Shown: in pieces, positions 30,253 to 37,410 of the stretch | How positions within the stretch are numbered: position 1 is the first letter of the stretch | Layout of the letters: each line of letters starts with the position of its first letter | Origin: a virus | DNA length: 37,410 nt | Strand: one strand, 5' to 3' | IMG/VR virus record: IMGVR_UViG_3300005842_000006 | Location: 1 to 37,410 of that record | Notes under the pieces: generated by a model | Databases searched by the model: none | What the model was told of the DNA's origin: nothing | Seen by the model: only the letters and a program-made list of their open reading frames with translations | Made by a program: the position numbers and the translations under genes

Positions 30253-31053
30253 ATGACGGTTGATACCCCAGACAATAAGCAAGAAAATATTTTAAATACA
30301 GAGAAAGTTGAAACAAATCCGGCCCAAAAAAAACCTGAAACTACCACATCTCAGCAGCCACAGCAAAAATCTCAAGAAAGTAAAACAGAAGAAGGCACTC
30401 AAGAAGATCCAAATTGGCGCGCTTTCAGAGAAGCTCGTAAGAAAGATAGAGCCGATAGGGAAGCTGCGGAACGTAAAGCAGCAGAAAAGGAAGCAGAGGT
30501 GTCTGCTCTTAAAGCAGCAATGGAAGCAGCCTTTGCAAAGTCAGCCCCCACTCCACAAGCCTATCAGCAATATTATGGGATGAATGCTCCTACAGAACAA
30601 GAGGAGACAGAAGATGAAAGGATAGAGAGGAAAGTACAGGCTGCTCTTGCAGTAAGAGAAGCAGCAGCACAAAAGGAAAGGGCTGAAAGGGAACAACAAG
30701 AATACCCTAATCGCTTATCTCAAACTTACCCAGATTTTAACAATGTTATTTCACAGGAAAATCTTGATTATCTCGATTACCACTATCCAGAGGTGTCCCG
30801 CCCGCTTCAGAGGTTAAGAGATGGTTATGACAAATGGTCAGATATCTATCAAGCAGTAAAAAAATTTGTTCCAAATACGACAACAGCAAAGAAAGATGCT
30901 GCTAAAGCCGAGGCTAATTTCAATAAGCCAAAGTCTATTTCAAGTACAGGAGTCACTCAACCAGGAGAAGCTGTAGGAAGTGCAAGGCTGACAGAGGAAA
31001 GGCGTGCTGCCAATTGGGAACGCATGCAGAAGATTCTGAAAGGGGTTAGCTAA
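30253..31053 (+). CDS. Capsid scaffolding protein
   Basis: A 266-aa protein with the usual scaffold composition. The N-terminus is disordered and Q/E/T-rich (residues 1-50). A long charged coiled coil (REARKKDRADREAAERKAAE onward) follows, then a conserved-looking middle with YPDFNNVISQENLDYLDYHY, and a basic C-terminus (NWERMQKILKGVS) that would dock on the capsid protein. It lies between portal and major capsid genes, the expected place. AAGGAG precedes the ATG. Its stop overlaps the next gene (TAATG). Confidence 0.75.
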   Translation: MTVDTPDNKQENILNTEKVETNPAQKKPETTTSQQPQQKSQESKTEEGTQEDPNWRAFREARKKDRADREAAERKAAEKEAEVSALKAAMEAAFAKSAPTPQAYQQYYGMNAPTEQEETEDERIERKVQAALAVREAAAQKERAEREQQEYPNRLSQTYPDFNNVISQENLDYLDYHYPEVSRPLQRLRDGYDKWSDIYQAVKKFVPNTTTAKKDAAKAEANFNKPKSISSTGVTQPGEAVGSARLTEERRAANWERMQKILKGVS

Positions 31054-31280
31054 TGGTCCGTCTAAGAGATATAGCAATTGAATTAGTAGGAGAGGAGGAT
31101 GCGGATTCTTTTGCTTTATGGGCATTTGGAAAAGATTATAAGGCACTCAATAAACCAAAACGTTTTGCTGATACTTGGAATGAAAGACATGGGGATCTTC
31201 ATCAGATTGACTTATCTTCTCCAATTTTAAAAGACATGGTAATAATCACTGATTTATGGAGAAACCGTGGTGGAATATGA
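31053..31280 (+). CDS. Small hypothetical protein after scaffold
   Basis: A 75-aa protein (RLRDIAIELVGEEDADSFAL, then WAFGKDYKALNKPKRFADTW). It starts in the scaffold stop codon, so it is translated from the same message. Mixed helices with a few Trp; no family was recognised. It could be a minor head protein. Confidence 0.6.
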   Translation: MVRLRDIAIELVGEEDADSFALWAFGKDYKALNKPKRFADTWNERHGDLHQIDLSSPILKDMVIITDLWRNRGGI

Positions 31281-31512
31281 TTACAAAATTGAAACTTTAG
31301 GACGCACTTTTTCAAGCAACGCAGAGATTGCGAATAAACGTCGTCAAGAAAACATTAATAACTTCAAGGAATTTTATCCAGATGCAAATGTTCCTGAACA
31401 TTTAAGAGATGATTTTAATGTCGATATGGCTTTATCCGTGATGTGCTTCGAAATCCAACAATTGAAGATGCAACTTAAAGGTCACCTAAAGAATGAACAC
31501 CCATACATGTAA
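31267..31512 (+). CDS. Small hypothetical protein before the capsid gene
   Basis: An 81-aa helical protein (FSSNAEIANKRRQENINNFK, LSVMCFEIQQLKMQLKGHL). It begins at one of two adjacent GTG codons behind GGAGAAACC, overlapping the upstream gene by 14 bp. The tRNA-like element at 31563 follows its stop. Function unknown. Confidence 0.6.
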   Translation: MVEYDYKIETLGRTFSSNAEIANKRRQENINNFKEFYPDANVPEHLRDDFNVDMALSVMCFEIQQLKMQLKGHLKNEHPYM

Positions 31513-31562
31513 AATTTTTTGTTGGAATTAAATAAATTACTTGATAGAGTGAATTTAGCACC

Positions 31563-31648
31563 AAAAGTTAGGTTGGCGACCTAGCAAAGAGCCTACGCCT
31601 CTTTAACGTAAGCATGAAAGTAGTTGGTTCATATCCAACGTAAATTTT
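31563..31648 (+). tRNA. Degenerate tRNA-like structure just upstream of the major capsid gene
   Basis: An 86-nt stretch that can fold like a class II tRNA. The acceptor-like AAAAGTTA (31563-31570) pairs with TAAATTTT (31641-31648) with one mismatch. There is a short D-like hairpin at 31570-31582. The anticodon-like stem AAAGAG/CTCTTT (31586-31591, 31599-31604) has a true 7-nt loop CCTACGC, then an 18-nt variable region, then T arm GTTGG-TTCATAT-CCAAC (31623-31639). The loop lacks T33 and the T loop lacks A58, so a charged tRNA is unlikely. The capsid ATG is 22 bp away. Confidence 0.4.
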
Positions 31649-31669
31649 CAACTTACTAAAGAGGCTAAT

Positions 31670-32638
31670 ATGTCATTTTCAACAGGCATAACAGGCATTC
31701 AGAACATGGCTCCTGAGCTTCCAGTTCAGGCATCTGAAGACCTTTTGTCAACTCCAATGTTTAACTTGATCCACTCTTTTGGAGTCGATCTACACCATGC
31801 CGAAAGTTATATCGGTAAAACAACTCGTATGTCTCGCTTTGAGCGTCTATCTACTGATGGCGGTCAACTTGATGGTTCGGGTATTGATCCTGCTTCGGAA
31901 GTTCCAGTTCGTACCGATATCGATGCGACAATGGAAATCTATGCTAAATCTATCGTCACTAACGAACAAGTCGTTCTGTGGGAGAACTCTAAAACATTAA
32001 CCAAATTCACAGCGCTGCTGGGCCAATGGTTACGTGAAAAAGAGGATCTTCTAATGAGAGACCTATTCGCAAGCTCCGTCTCCTATATCAACGCTACAGG
32101 CGGTTTGAACGGGGATCAGCCAAGTAACATCAGCTTGAACGACGTTAATAACATCGAAAACATCCTACTTGGCAATGACGCTCGCTCAATGCTAACTAGC
32201 TTGGAAGCCACCCTAAAATTTGCGACCGGCGGTGTACGAGACGCTTTTATAGCACTCGCAAACACTAACTTGGCTGCTGATCTTCAGAAAGTTCAAGGCG
32301 TATTGCTCAAATCAGCTTATCCCACTCAAGAAGGGATTCGTCCAGAAGAGTATTGCTCGATTTCTAGATTCCGTTTCTTTGTTTCCTCTAAAGCTGCAAA
32401 GACTCCAGGAATCTCTCTAAGAGGCAACACAGTTTACACAATTCCTATGTATGGCTTAGAAGCTGCCGCAAAAATCGAGCAGAACAACTACACAGCTGTC
32501 ATCGGATACCGTCCACCTTGGGTGGTTTCTTCTGTTGCTCAAAACAGCCAACTCTACGCCAAGTTTGCCATCGCTCGTGCGATTACAAACCAAAACTGGA
32601 TCTCTGGCTTGAATGTAACCACATTCCAACCATCATAA
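31670..32638 (+). CDS. Major capsid protein, N4-gp56 family
   Basis: A 322-aa capsid protein of HK97 fold as judged by the N4-gp56 pattern: GKTTRMSRFERLSTDGGQLD with GSGIDPASEVPVRTDIDATM near residues 48-87, TNEQVVLWENSKTLTKFT after it, and the C-terminal GYRPPWVVSSVAQNSQLYA. Its codons are visibly cleaner than those of its neighbours (more CGT, GAC, AAC), as in strongly expressed genes. AAAGAGGC precedes the ATG, with a tRNA-like element upstream. Scaffold precedes and head proteins follow. Confidence 0.88.
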   Translation: MSFSTGITGIQNMAPELPVQASEDLLSTPMFNLIHSFGVDLHHAESYIGKTTRMSRFERLSTDGGQLDGSGIDPASEVPVRTDIDATMEIYAKSIVTNEQVVLWENSKTLTKFTALLGQWLREKEDLLMRDLFASSVSYINATGGLNGDQPSNISLNDVNNIENILLGNDARSMLTSLEATLKFATGGVRDAFIALANTNLAADLQKVQGVLLKSAYPTQEGIRPEEYCSISRFRFFVSSKAAKTPGISLRGNTVYTIPMYGLEAAAKIEQNNYTAVIGYRPPWVVSSVAQNSQLYAKFAIARAITNQNWISGLNVTTFQPS

Positions 32639-32651
32639 GGAGATTTTCAAT

Positions 32652-33698
32652 ATGCCTTTTACAATCGTTACTCAAGGGACTTTCACTCAGCCAGCAACGG
32701 CAGTGAATCAAATCATTCCATTACCAAGTGGGGCTGATTATTTTGTTACTACTAACCTGACTCAAATGGCAACAACTCAGGCAACTGGGCGTGTAGTCAG
32801 AGGGGAATGGTATGGTGGTGGATTAACAGCTGTTAATGACGGGTTACGTTGGAAAAAAACCGACAGTACTAGCGCCATTAACATTGATAAATTTTCAACA
32901 TCAACCGCCTCCAATGGCTTTACCTATGTTACAAGTTTCCCTGCTCCGCAGGCAGCTTTAACAGGTACTACCATAACCCAAGCTAACGGCGCTGTCGCCA
33001 CTGTAACTAACACATATTCCGAAGGGGATACTGTTATTATTTACAATGCTGTTGGGATGCAACAAATTTCAGGCATGACATTCACAATTTCGTCTGTGTC
33101 AGGATCTGGATTTACCTTGTTAGGGTTAGATTCCTCTGGGTTTGCTGCTGCTGCAACTGCTTTCTCTGTAAGACGAGTTAATCAGTTCACCCCAGTAGAA
33201 CCAAGTTTCTTGTATGTGACCGCAATCACTCAAGCGGCTCAAGCGCAAGTTACTGTTTCTCAAGCAAACAGTGTGTATCTTGGTCAAAAACTGGAATTTA
33301 CAATTCCAGGGTCTTTCGGAATGGTACAGTTAAATAACTACTACCAAGTTCAAAACTTACCTGCTGTTGTCACTTCAATTGTTGATGCATACAACTTTAC
33401 TATCAATGTAAACACAACAAACTTTACAGCATTTGCTTTCCCTGCAAGCTCTGGTTCGCCAACAACTCAGTTGTTTGCAACTGTAGCTCCTGCTGGGCAA
33501 TCGACTCAGTTTAATCCTATTAGTGGGGTTCAAACAGGGTATAACTTCACACAGATTCCTTTCCATTCAGGCGTATTTATTCCTTATATGTACGTTCCTG
33601 CAGGCGCTCAGTCTCCAGGTGGATCGGCATCAGATGTGATTGTATGGGCAGCTTACAAAATGGAAACAGGCACGATTAATGCTCCTGTTCCTAGCTAG
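32652..33698 (+). CDS. Head decoration or structural protein with repeated beta modules
   Basis: A 348-aa protein with no charge clusters, rich in T, A, V and F, as in virion surface proteins. Two beta modules are seen: about residues 105-170 (YSEGDTVIIYNAVGMQQISG then FTISSVSGSGFTLLGLDSSGF) and 190-280 (LGQKLEFTIPGSFGMVQLNN then VVTSIVDAYNFTINVNTTNF). Both resemble the small beta barrel (FCCH-like) found in phage structural proteins and recur in the gene at 33878. ATAAGGAGATTTT precedes the ATG, 13 bp after the capsid gene. Probably made in large amount with it. Confidence 0.65.
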   Translation: MPFTIVTQGTFTQPATAVNQIIPLPSGADYFVTTNLTQMATTQATGRVVRGEWYGGGLTAVNDGLRWKKTDSTSAINIDKFSTSTASNGFTYVTSFPAPQAALTGTTITQANGAVATVTNTYSEGDTVIIYNAVGMQQISGMTFTISSVSGSGFTLLGLDSSGFAAAATAFSVRRVNQFTPVEPSFLYVTAITQAAQAQVTVSQANSVYLGQKLEFTIPGSFGMVQLNNYYQVQNLPAVVTSIVDAYNFTINVNTTNFTAFAFPASSGSPTTQLFATVAPAGQSTQFNPISGVQTGYNFTQIPFHSGVFIPYMYVPAGAQSPGGSASDVIVWAAYKMETGTINAPVPS

Positions 33699-33745
33699 TA
33701 TGTGGATCATTTTCCTGGCGTCAGGCAAATGGTCGAATTAAAAAC

Positions 33746-33865
33746 AATTGCCTTTTGGAGAATCTACTTTCTCTAAAAGGCAATTTACATGGGTGGAGAC
33801 ATTTTATCACCACCCTTTAATGTAAATTGGTTTTTTTAAAGTTCAATCCTTAAAAAAACCAATTT
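33746..33865 (+). promoter_or_regulatory. Chain of three hairpins with shared arms
   Basis: Hairpin 1: 33746-33761 with 33770-33785, 16 bp, one G-U, loop of 8. Hairpin 2: CAATTTACAT-GGGTGG (33781-33796) with CCACCC (33810-33815) and ATGTAAATTG (33820-33829). Hairpin 3: 33824-33839 with 33850-33865, 16 bp, loop AGTTCAATCC, which contains the T-loop consensus TTCAATC. Each 3' arm overlaps the next 5' arm by 5-6 nt, so neighbouring hairpins compete. No T-run follows, so it is not a standard terminator. It separates the capsid pair from the following head genes. Confidence 0.75.
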
Positions 33866-33877
33866 AATTGAGGGAAG

Positions 33878-34267
33878 ATGGCTAATCAATATTTGCCTCC
33901 AGTCATCCAGATACCCTCTAGCTTGCTCATTACAAGCATTTCGCAGTCTTCCCCTATGGTGATAGGGGTGGCAGTACAAAACACCACCACAGAGGCTAAT
34001 ACATACATTGTAGGCATGGCGGTTAGATTGATGGTTCCTCAGACTTATGGAATGTATCAGGCCAATAATCTAATAGGAACAATCACGGAAATCAATGGAT
34101 TAAATTTTACATTGAATCTTGATTCATCTCTATTCGACGCGTTTGTTGTTCCTTCAGGAAACGTGGAACAGCCAGCAACTATTGCTCCTAATGGCTCAAG
34201 AAATTTGCAATACAACAACAGCACCGGCGTGGTGCCTTTTCAATCACTAAACAATATAGGAAATTAA
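33878..34267 (+). CDS. Small structural protein with one beta module
   Basis: A 129-aa protein. The segment YIVGMAVRLMVPQTYGMYQA followed by TITEINGLNFTLNLDSSLFD is the same module as the second one in the 32652 protein, so it is probably a head or neck decoration protein. TTGAGGGAAG precedes the ATG, behind the hairpin chain. The stop is 2 bp from the next ATG. Function inferred from shared module and position. Confidence 0.65.
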   Translation: MANQYLPPVIQIPSSLLITSISQSSPMVIGVAVQNTTTEANTYIVGMAVRLMVPQTYGMYQANNLIGTITEINGLNFTLNLDSSLFDAFVVPSGNVEQPATIAPNGSRNLQYNNSTGVVPFQSLNNIGN

Positions 34268-34269
34268 AT

Positions 34270-34704
34270 ATGACCCAACAATTAATGATGGCTACAGCTT
34301 CAGGAGAGCTTCACGGTTTGATCAATACTCTAACTAACAGTGTTCCATTTGATGAGTTCAAAAATTTCAAACCAGAACATAAGAAAGAATTGGAAAGACT
34401 TAAGAAAGATGATGCCAAAGTAGTTAAGGTCGAATACATGAATAGTCGCGGACGGCATGAACGTTTGACAAAGCCCTATTGCAGATATAGCGGAGATCCC
34501 ATCCAAGTATGGCATTTCATCCCAGGTAAAACTTATGAAGTACCTATGGGTTTGGTTAAAGAAGTTAATGATTCTATGAAACACATTCCTAAACGCTCTG
34601 GGCTAGTTAGCATTGATGGAGAAGCAATCAGAAAAGATGAAGCTCCACTTGACAAAGATGAAGCGGGCGATTGGTTGCATAAGATGGTACCTGTTTCTTT
34701 TTAA
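34270..34704 (+). CDS. Head completion or structural protein, unknown family
   Basis: A 144-aa protein. The middle KVEYMNSRGRHERLTKPYCR then GDPIQVWHFIPGKTYEVPMG reads as a small beta domain common in phage head operons but without a named function. The C-terminus is acidic. It lies directly between the head decoration gene and the neck protein, suggesting a capsid-neck or capsid surface role. Confidence 0.65.
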   Translation: MTQQLMMATASGELHGLINTLTNSVPFDEFKNFKPEHKKELERLKKDDAKVVKVEYMNSRGRHERLTKPYCRYSGDPIQVWHFIPGKTYEVPMGLVKEVNDSMKHIPKRSGLVSIDGEAIRKDEAPLDKDEAGDWLHKMVPVSF

Positions 34705-34718
34705 ATTAAAGGAATGTT

Positions 34719-35864
34719 ATGAGCTCAGTAGCACAAGCCGACTCAACGTATACTTTCATTGAAAAGAAAGTAAGGCGCTTAACAGCTTCCGCTAGCGAAG
34801 CAGCTCTTACCAGCTTTGATATCCAACAGGCTGTTAATACTTTTTATAATAATGATTTTCCATATGCTATTAAGATCGACCAGCAGCGTTCTGTCTACAA
34901 GTTTCTTACGATTCCAAACGTCGATAGATATCCTGTCGATGTAAACAATCTACAGGGGTTCCGAGCCCCTGTATATTTTGAAGGGATTCCAGGAAATTTC
35001 TTCAAAAATCGTGACCAACTTTACAATTTATATCCACGCTATCCCACTCAATTTCAGCCAGTAGGTGGAGATGGCGTGACAACAAGTTTCACATTCACCC
35101 TATTTGGTAATAACCAGAATCCCTTTCCCCAACCAAACTTTGGTATCCTAAGTACCCAACTCGTTATTGGAGGAATAGACAAAAATGGCAATCCAATACG
35201 AATAATTGACGATGGGGGAGCTGTTGTTGATGCCTTCGGAATTGGATCTAATACTACTACAGGACAATTGCTTTTCATTAATCAGAATAATGTTGGTAAT
35301 AACGTCTATCTGGATTCATTGAATCAACAGAAGCCAGCCATCCCTCCATTATCTCCTCTTCCAGTTCCCTCTCCTCCACTTTCTTTAACTCCTCAATATT
35401 GCGGGACAGTGAACTATGTAACCACGCAAATTACAGTAAATTTTCCTGTTGCTCCAGCTGCAGGAACAATGATTAACGTATGGGCGGCAACCTATCAAGT
35501 AGGACGACCTTACAATCTTCTCTTCTGGAATAACGAACTTACAATCCGTCCAGTTCCAGACAATGTTTATCTATGTGAAGTAGAAGTTTATCAGACTCCA
35601 GCTCAATTTATGCAGACTACAGATAATCCTGTTCTTAATCAGTGGGCCCAATACATTGCATATGGTGCTGCATGTGAGATACTTAGAGATAGACAGGATA
35701 TGGAAGGAGTGCAGAATTTACAAGAAGGCTTCATGCGTCAAGAAGCCTTAGTCCTAGAAAGACAAGCCGTAGAAGAAATCGGTCAACCCAATATCACTCT
35801 ATTTAACACTACTCAGACAGGTTATGGATATGGCACTGGATGGGGAATTGGGCAGGGATTCTAA
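34719..35864 (+). CDS. Neck / tail tubular protein A-like adaptor
   Basis: A 381-aa protein. The N-terminal helical part (FIEKKVRRLTASASEAALTS, then FDIQQAVNTFYNNDFPYAIK) and the C-terminal helices (WAQYIAYGAACEILRDRQDM) are typical of podovirus portal-tail adaptors such as P22 gp4 and T7 gp11. A beta domain, residues about 100-270, is inserted between, making it longer than those (166 and 196 aa). Its stop overlaps the nozzle gene start (TAATG), the order adaptor-nozzle being that of T7. Adaptor role inferred from pattern and order. Confidence 0.65.
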   Translation: MSSVAQADSTYTFIEKKVRRLTASASEAALTSFDIQQAVNTFYNNDFPYAIKIDQQRSVYKFLTIPNVDRYPVDVNNLQGFRAPVYFEGIPGNFFKNRDQLYNLYPRYPTQFQPVGGDGVTTSFTFTLFGNNQNPFPQPNFGILSTQLVIGGIDKNGNPIRIIDDGGAVVDAFGIGSNTTTGQLLFINQNNVGNNVYLDSLNQQKPAIPPLSPLPVPSPPLSLTPQYCGTVNYVTTQITVNFPVAPAAGTMINVWAATYQVGRPYNLLFWNNELTIRPVPDNVYLCEVEVYQTPAQFMQTTDNPVLNQWAQYIAYGAACEILRDRQDMEGVQNLQEGFMRQEALVLERQAVEEIGQPNITLFNTTQTGYGYGTGWGIGQGF

Positions 35865-37410
35865 TGGCTGGCTATTCTCCACTAAAGATTACTGGAATGA
35901 CGACTGGCTTGGTTCAGGAAAGAGAAAATTTTCTTTTGCCTGATGATGCCTATCCAGTTTTACAAAATGCCTATGTCTGGCGTGAACGTATCAAACGAAA
36001 GAAAGGTTATCAGCTTCTTGGAAGACTTCAAAGATCTATAACTGGAATTTCTTTAAGTGCTGGGGTTTCTGGGACTACTGGATCTTACGCAGATATTTTA
36101 AACGATCCAAATATAGATATTAGATCTTCTCAACCCAACGCCTCAATTAAACCAGGAACAGTAAATATAACAGTTGGAGCCATTACATTCTCGGATAGCA
36201 CAACTCAAAATGGCATATTAGTTGGAACACCTGGAACAAATAGTGGAACTATAAATTATTCTACAGGGTTCTTATCTTTTTCATTTTCTCCTGCTGTTGG
36301 TGTTACGGCTGTAGTAATAACACTTGAGTATTTTCCCTCTCTTCCTGTGATGGGAATTAGAACTCGAGAACTTCAAAATAGCGCTCAAGATCAGACCATC
36401 TTTTTTGATCAAATTTACGCTTATATCTATAACGGCACAGCGGGAGCGTTTCAAGAATTTATTCCAGGAACCACATGGAATGCAGCAGCTGTTGGTGTCG
36501 ATGGCACTGACTTCTTTTGGTCTACTAATTATTGGATAAGCTCTAATCCTCCATTTACCACATCTGGACAAAAACTCTTTTGGGTGACGAATGGAAGCGG
36601 AGGAGAAACAGGAGGGGGAGATCCACCAAGAATCACAGATGGAACTACCTGGGTAGATTTTACATCCAGCACTTGGAACCAAATTGATGCGACTACCTCC
36701 TTATTCAATTGGTTATGCAACTTACCTTATCGCGGTCGCATGGTTGTTTTCAATACCTATGAAGGCGACACAATGGCAGGGCCTACAAGCGCCCAAAACT
36801 TTTCTAACAGGATTAGATGGTCAACAATCGGAAATCCTTTTATTCCTTTTGCAGCCGGCCCTCCATCTACTGGCTCGTGGAGAGATGACATCAGAGGACA
36901 GGGAGGATTTCTTGATATTCCAACTAGTGAAGATATTATATCTGTTGGCTTTGTTAGGGATAATCTCGTTATTTATTGCGAGCGATCGACTTGGCAACTT
37001 CGTTATACAGGTCGCAGCATTGCTCCTTTCCAAATCGAAAAAGTCAATAGTGAATTGGGTGCGGAGAGTACATTTGCAGCTATCCAATTTGACACCTCTT
37101 TGGTGAGCGTGGGAGATAAGGGAATTATTGAGTGTGATAGCTATAAAGCAGAGCGCATCGATATTAAGATTCCTGATTTCGTTTTCCAATTCAATACTCT
37201 AAATAATGGCGTTTCTAGAGTGCAAGGAATCAGAGACTTCCCAAATCGCTTGGCCTATTGGACAATCCCGTTAGTTAGTTTTTATCCCAATGTAGGGAAT
37301 ACAAATTGGATTTTTCCAACCGCAAGGCTTCTCTATAATTATGAGAATGACTCATGGGCAATATTCAATGATTCGTTAACTACATTGGGAACTTTTCAAT
37401 TACAAACTAG
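35864..37410 (+). CDS. Tail nozzle / tubular protein B-like, N-terminal part (continues at 2-988)
   Basis: Starts at the ATG that overlaps the adaptor stop. It is open to the end of the window; bases 37291-37410 repeat 1-120, and the frame continues to 988, giving 804 aa. The N-terminus FLLPDDAYPVLQNAYVWRER with KKGYQLLGRL is a signature of podovirus tail tube/nozzle proteins. The middle has repeated Trp-containing beta segments (RIRWSTIGNPFIPF, STWQLRYTGRSIAPF) that fit a beta-propeller. It would form the distal tail tube through which DNA leaves. The split is an effect of where the circle was opened, not a mutation. Confidence 0.75.
   Translation, partial: MAGYSPLKITGMTTGLVQERENFLLPDDAYPVLQNAYVWRERIKRKKGYQLLGRLQRSITGISLSAGVSGTTGSYADILNDPNIDIRSSQPNASIKPGTVNITVGAITFSDSTTQNGILVGTPGTNSGTINYSTGFLSFSFSPAVGVTAVVITLEYFPSLPVMGIRTRELQNSAQDQTIFFDQIYAYIYNGTAGAFQEFIPGTTWNAAAVGVDGTDFFWSTNYWISSNPPFTTSGQKLFWVTNGSGGETGGGDPPRITDGTTWVDFTSSTWNQIDATTSLFNWLCNLPYRGRMVVFNTYEGDTMAGPTSAQNFSNRIRWSTIGNPFIPFAAGPPSTGSWRDDIRGQGGFLDIPTSEDIISVGFVRDNLVIYCERSTWQLRYTGRSIAPFQIEKVNSELGAESTFAAIQFDTSLVSVGDKGIIECDSYKAERIDIKIPDFVFQFNTLNNGVSRVQGIRDFPNRLAYWTIPLVSFYPNVGNTNWIFPTARLLYNYENDSWAIFNDSLTTLGTFQLQT
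37291..37410. repeat. Terminal direct repeat, copy 2 (circular overlap)
   Basis: Identical base for base to 1-120. With it removed the genome unit is 37,290 bp. Confidence 0.95.

Noticed and set aside
33746-33865. Standard rho-independent terminator after the capsid genes
   Set aside because: The stems are long but AT-rich and none is followed by a T-run, and the downstream head genes must still be expressed.

Overview
The window is the complete genome of a small tailed phage, most probably a podovirus, given as a linear record that overlaps itself. Bases 1-120 are identical to bases 37291-37410, so the molecule closes into a circle (or a terminally redundant genome) of 37,290 bp, and one tail gene (35864 to the end, then 2-988) runs across the join. 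The genome is AT-rich. The host cannot be named from sequence alone. Lipobox and signal-peptide proteins and the P22/T7-like tail proteins suggest a Gram-negative bacterium.

Layout. (1) 24.2-37.4 kb and on to 5.8 kb, plus strand: the virion module. It holds small and large terminase, portal, scaffold, N4-gp56-type major capsid protein, head completion proteins, a tail nozzle protein and a set of candidate ejection proteins. (2) 5.9-12.3 kb: adhesion module with a 788-aa fibre carrying exact 180-nt repeats, a pectin-lyase-like beta-helix protein, a C1q/TNF-like protein and several small beta-rich proteins. A terminator follows at 13.25 kb. (3) 13.3-15.3 kb, minus strand: recombination operon (RecT/Bet annealing protein, a 57-aa protein, YqaJ/lambda-type exonuclease, a small membrane protein). 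(4) 15.3-16.5 kb: divergent control region and a small helix-turn-helix regulator. (5) 16.5-18.4 kb: replication module with a winged-helix initiator, an iteron-rich inverted repeat upstream of it and three identical 18-bp iterons inside it, as in the lambda O gene. A RusA-like protein follows. (6) 18.4-23.9 kb: many small early genes (ParB-like, GroES-like co-chaperonin, Cys-rich proteins, serine recombinase, DUF551) and a structured non-coding stretch at 22.1-22.3 kb.

How it works together (inference). No DNA polymerase, helicase, RNA polymerase or recognisable endolysin is seen. The phage probably recruits host replication and transcription machinery through its initiator and repairs or recombines DNA with RecT plus exonuclease. 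The HTH regulator and serine recombinase allow a temperate or plasmid-like lifestyle, but no attachment site was identified.

The most unusual feature is RNA-like structure between the virion genes. There are three tRNA-like cloverleaves with abnormal anticodon arms or loops (23.85, 28.38 and 31.56 kb), a chain of three arm-sharing hairpins after the capsid genes (33.75-33.87 kb), and two hairpins that bury the Shine-Dalgarno site of the gene they precede. Together they look like a system for processing or tuning the late mRNA. All functional statements rest on reading the sequence by eye; no database search or folding program was run.
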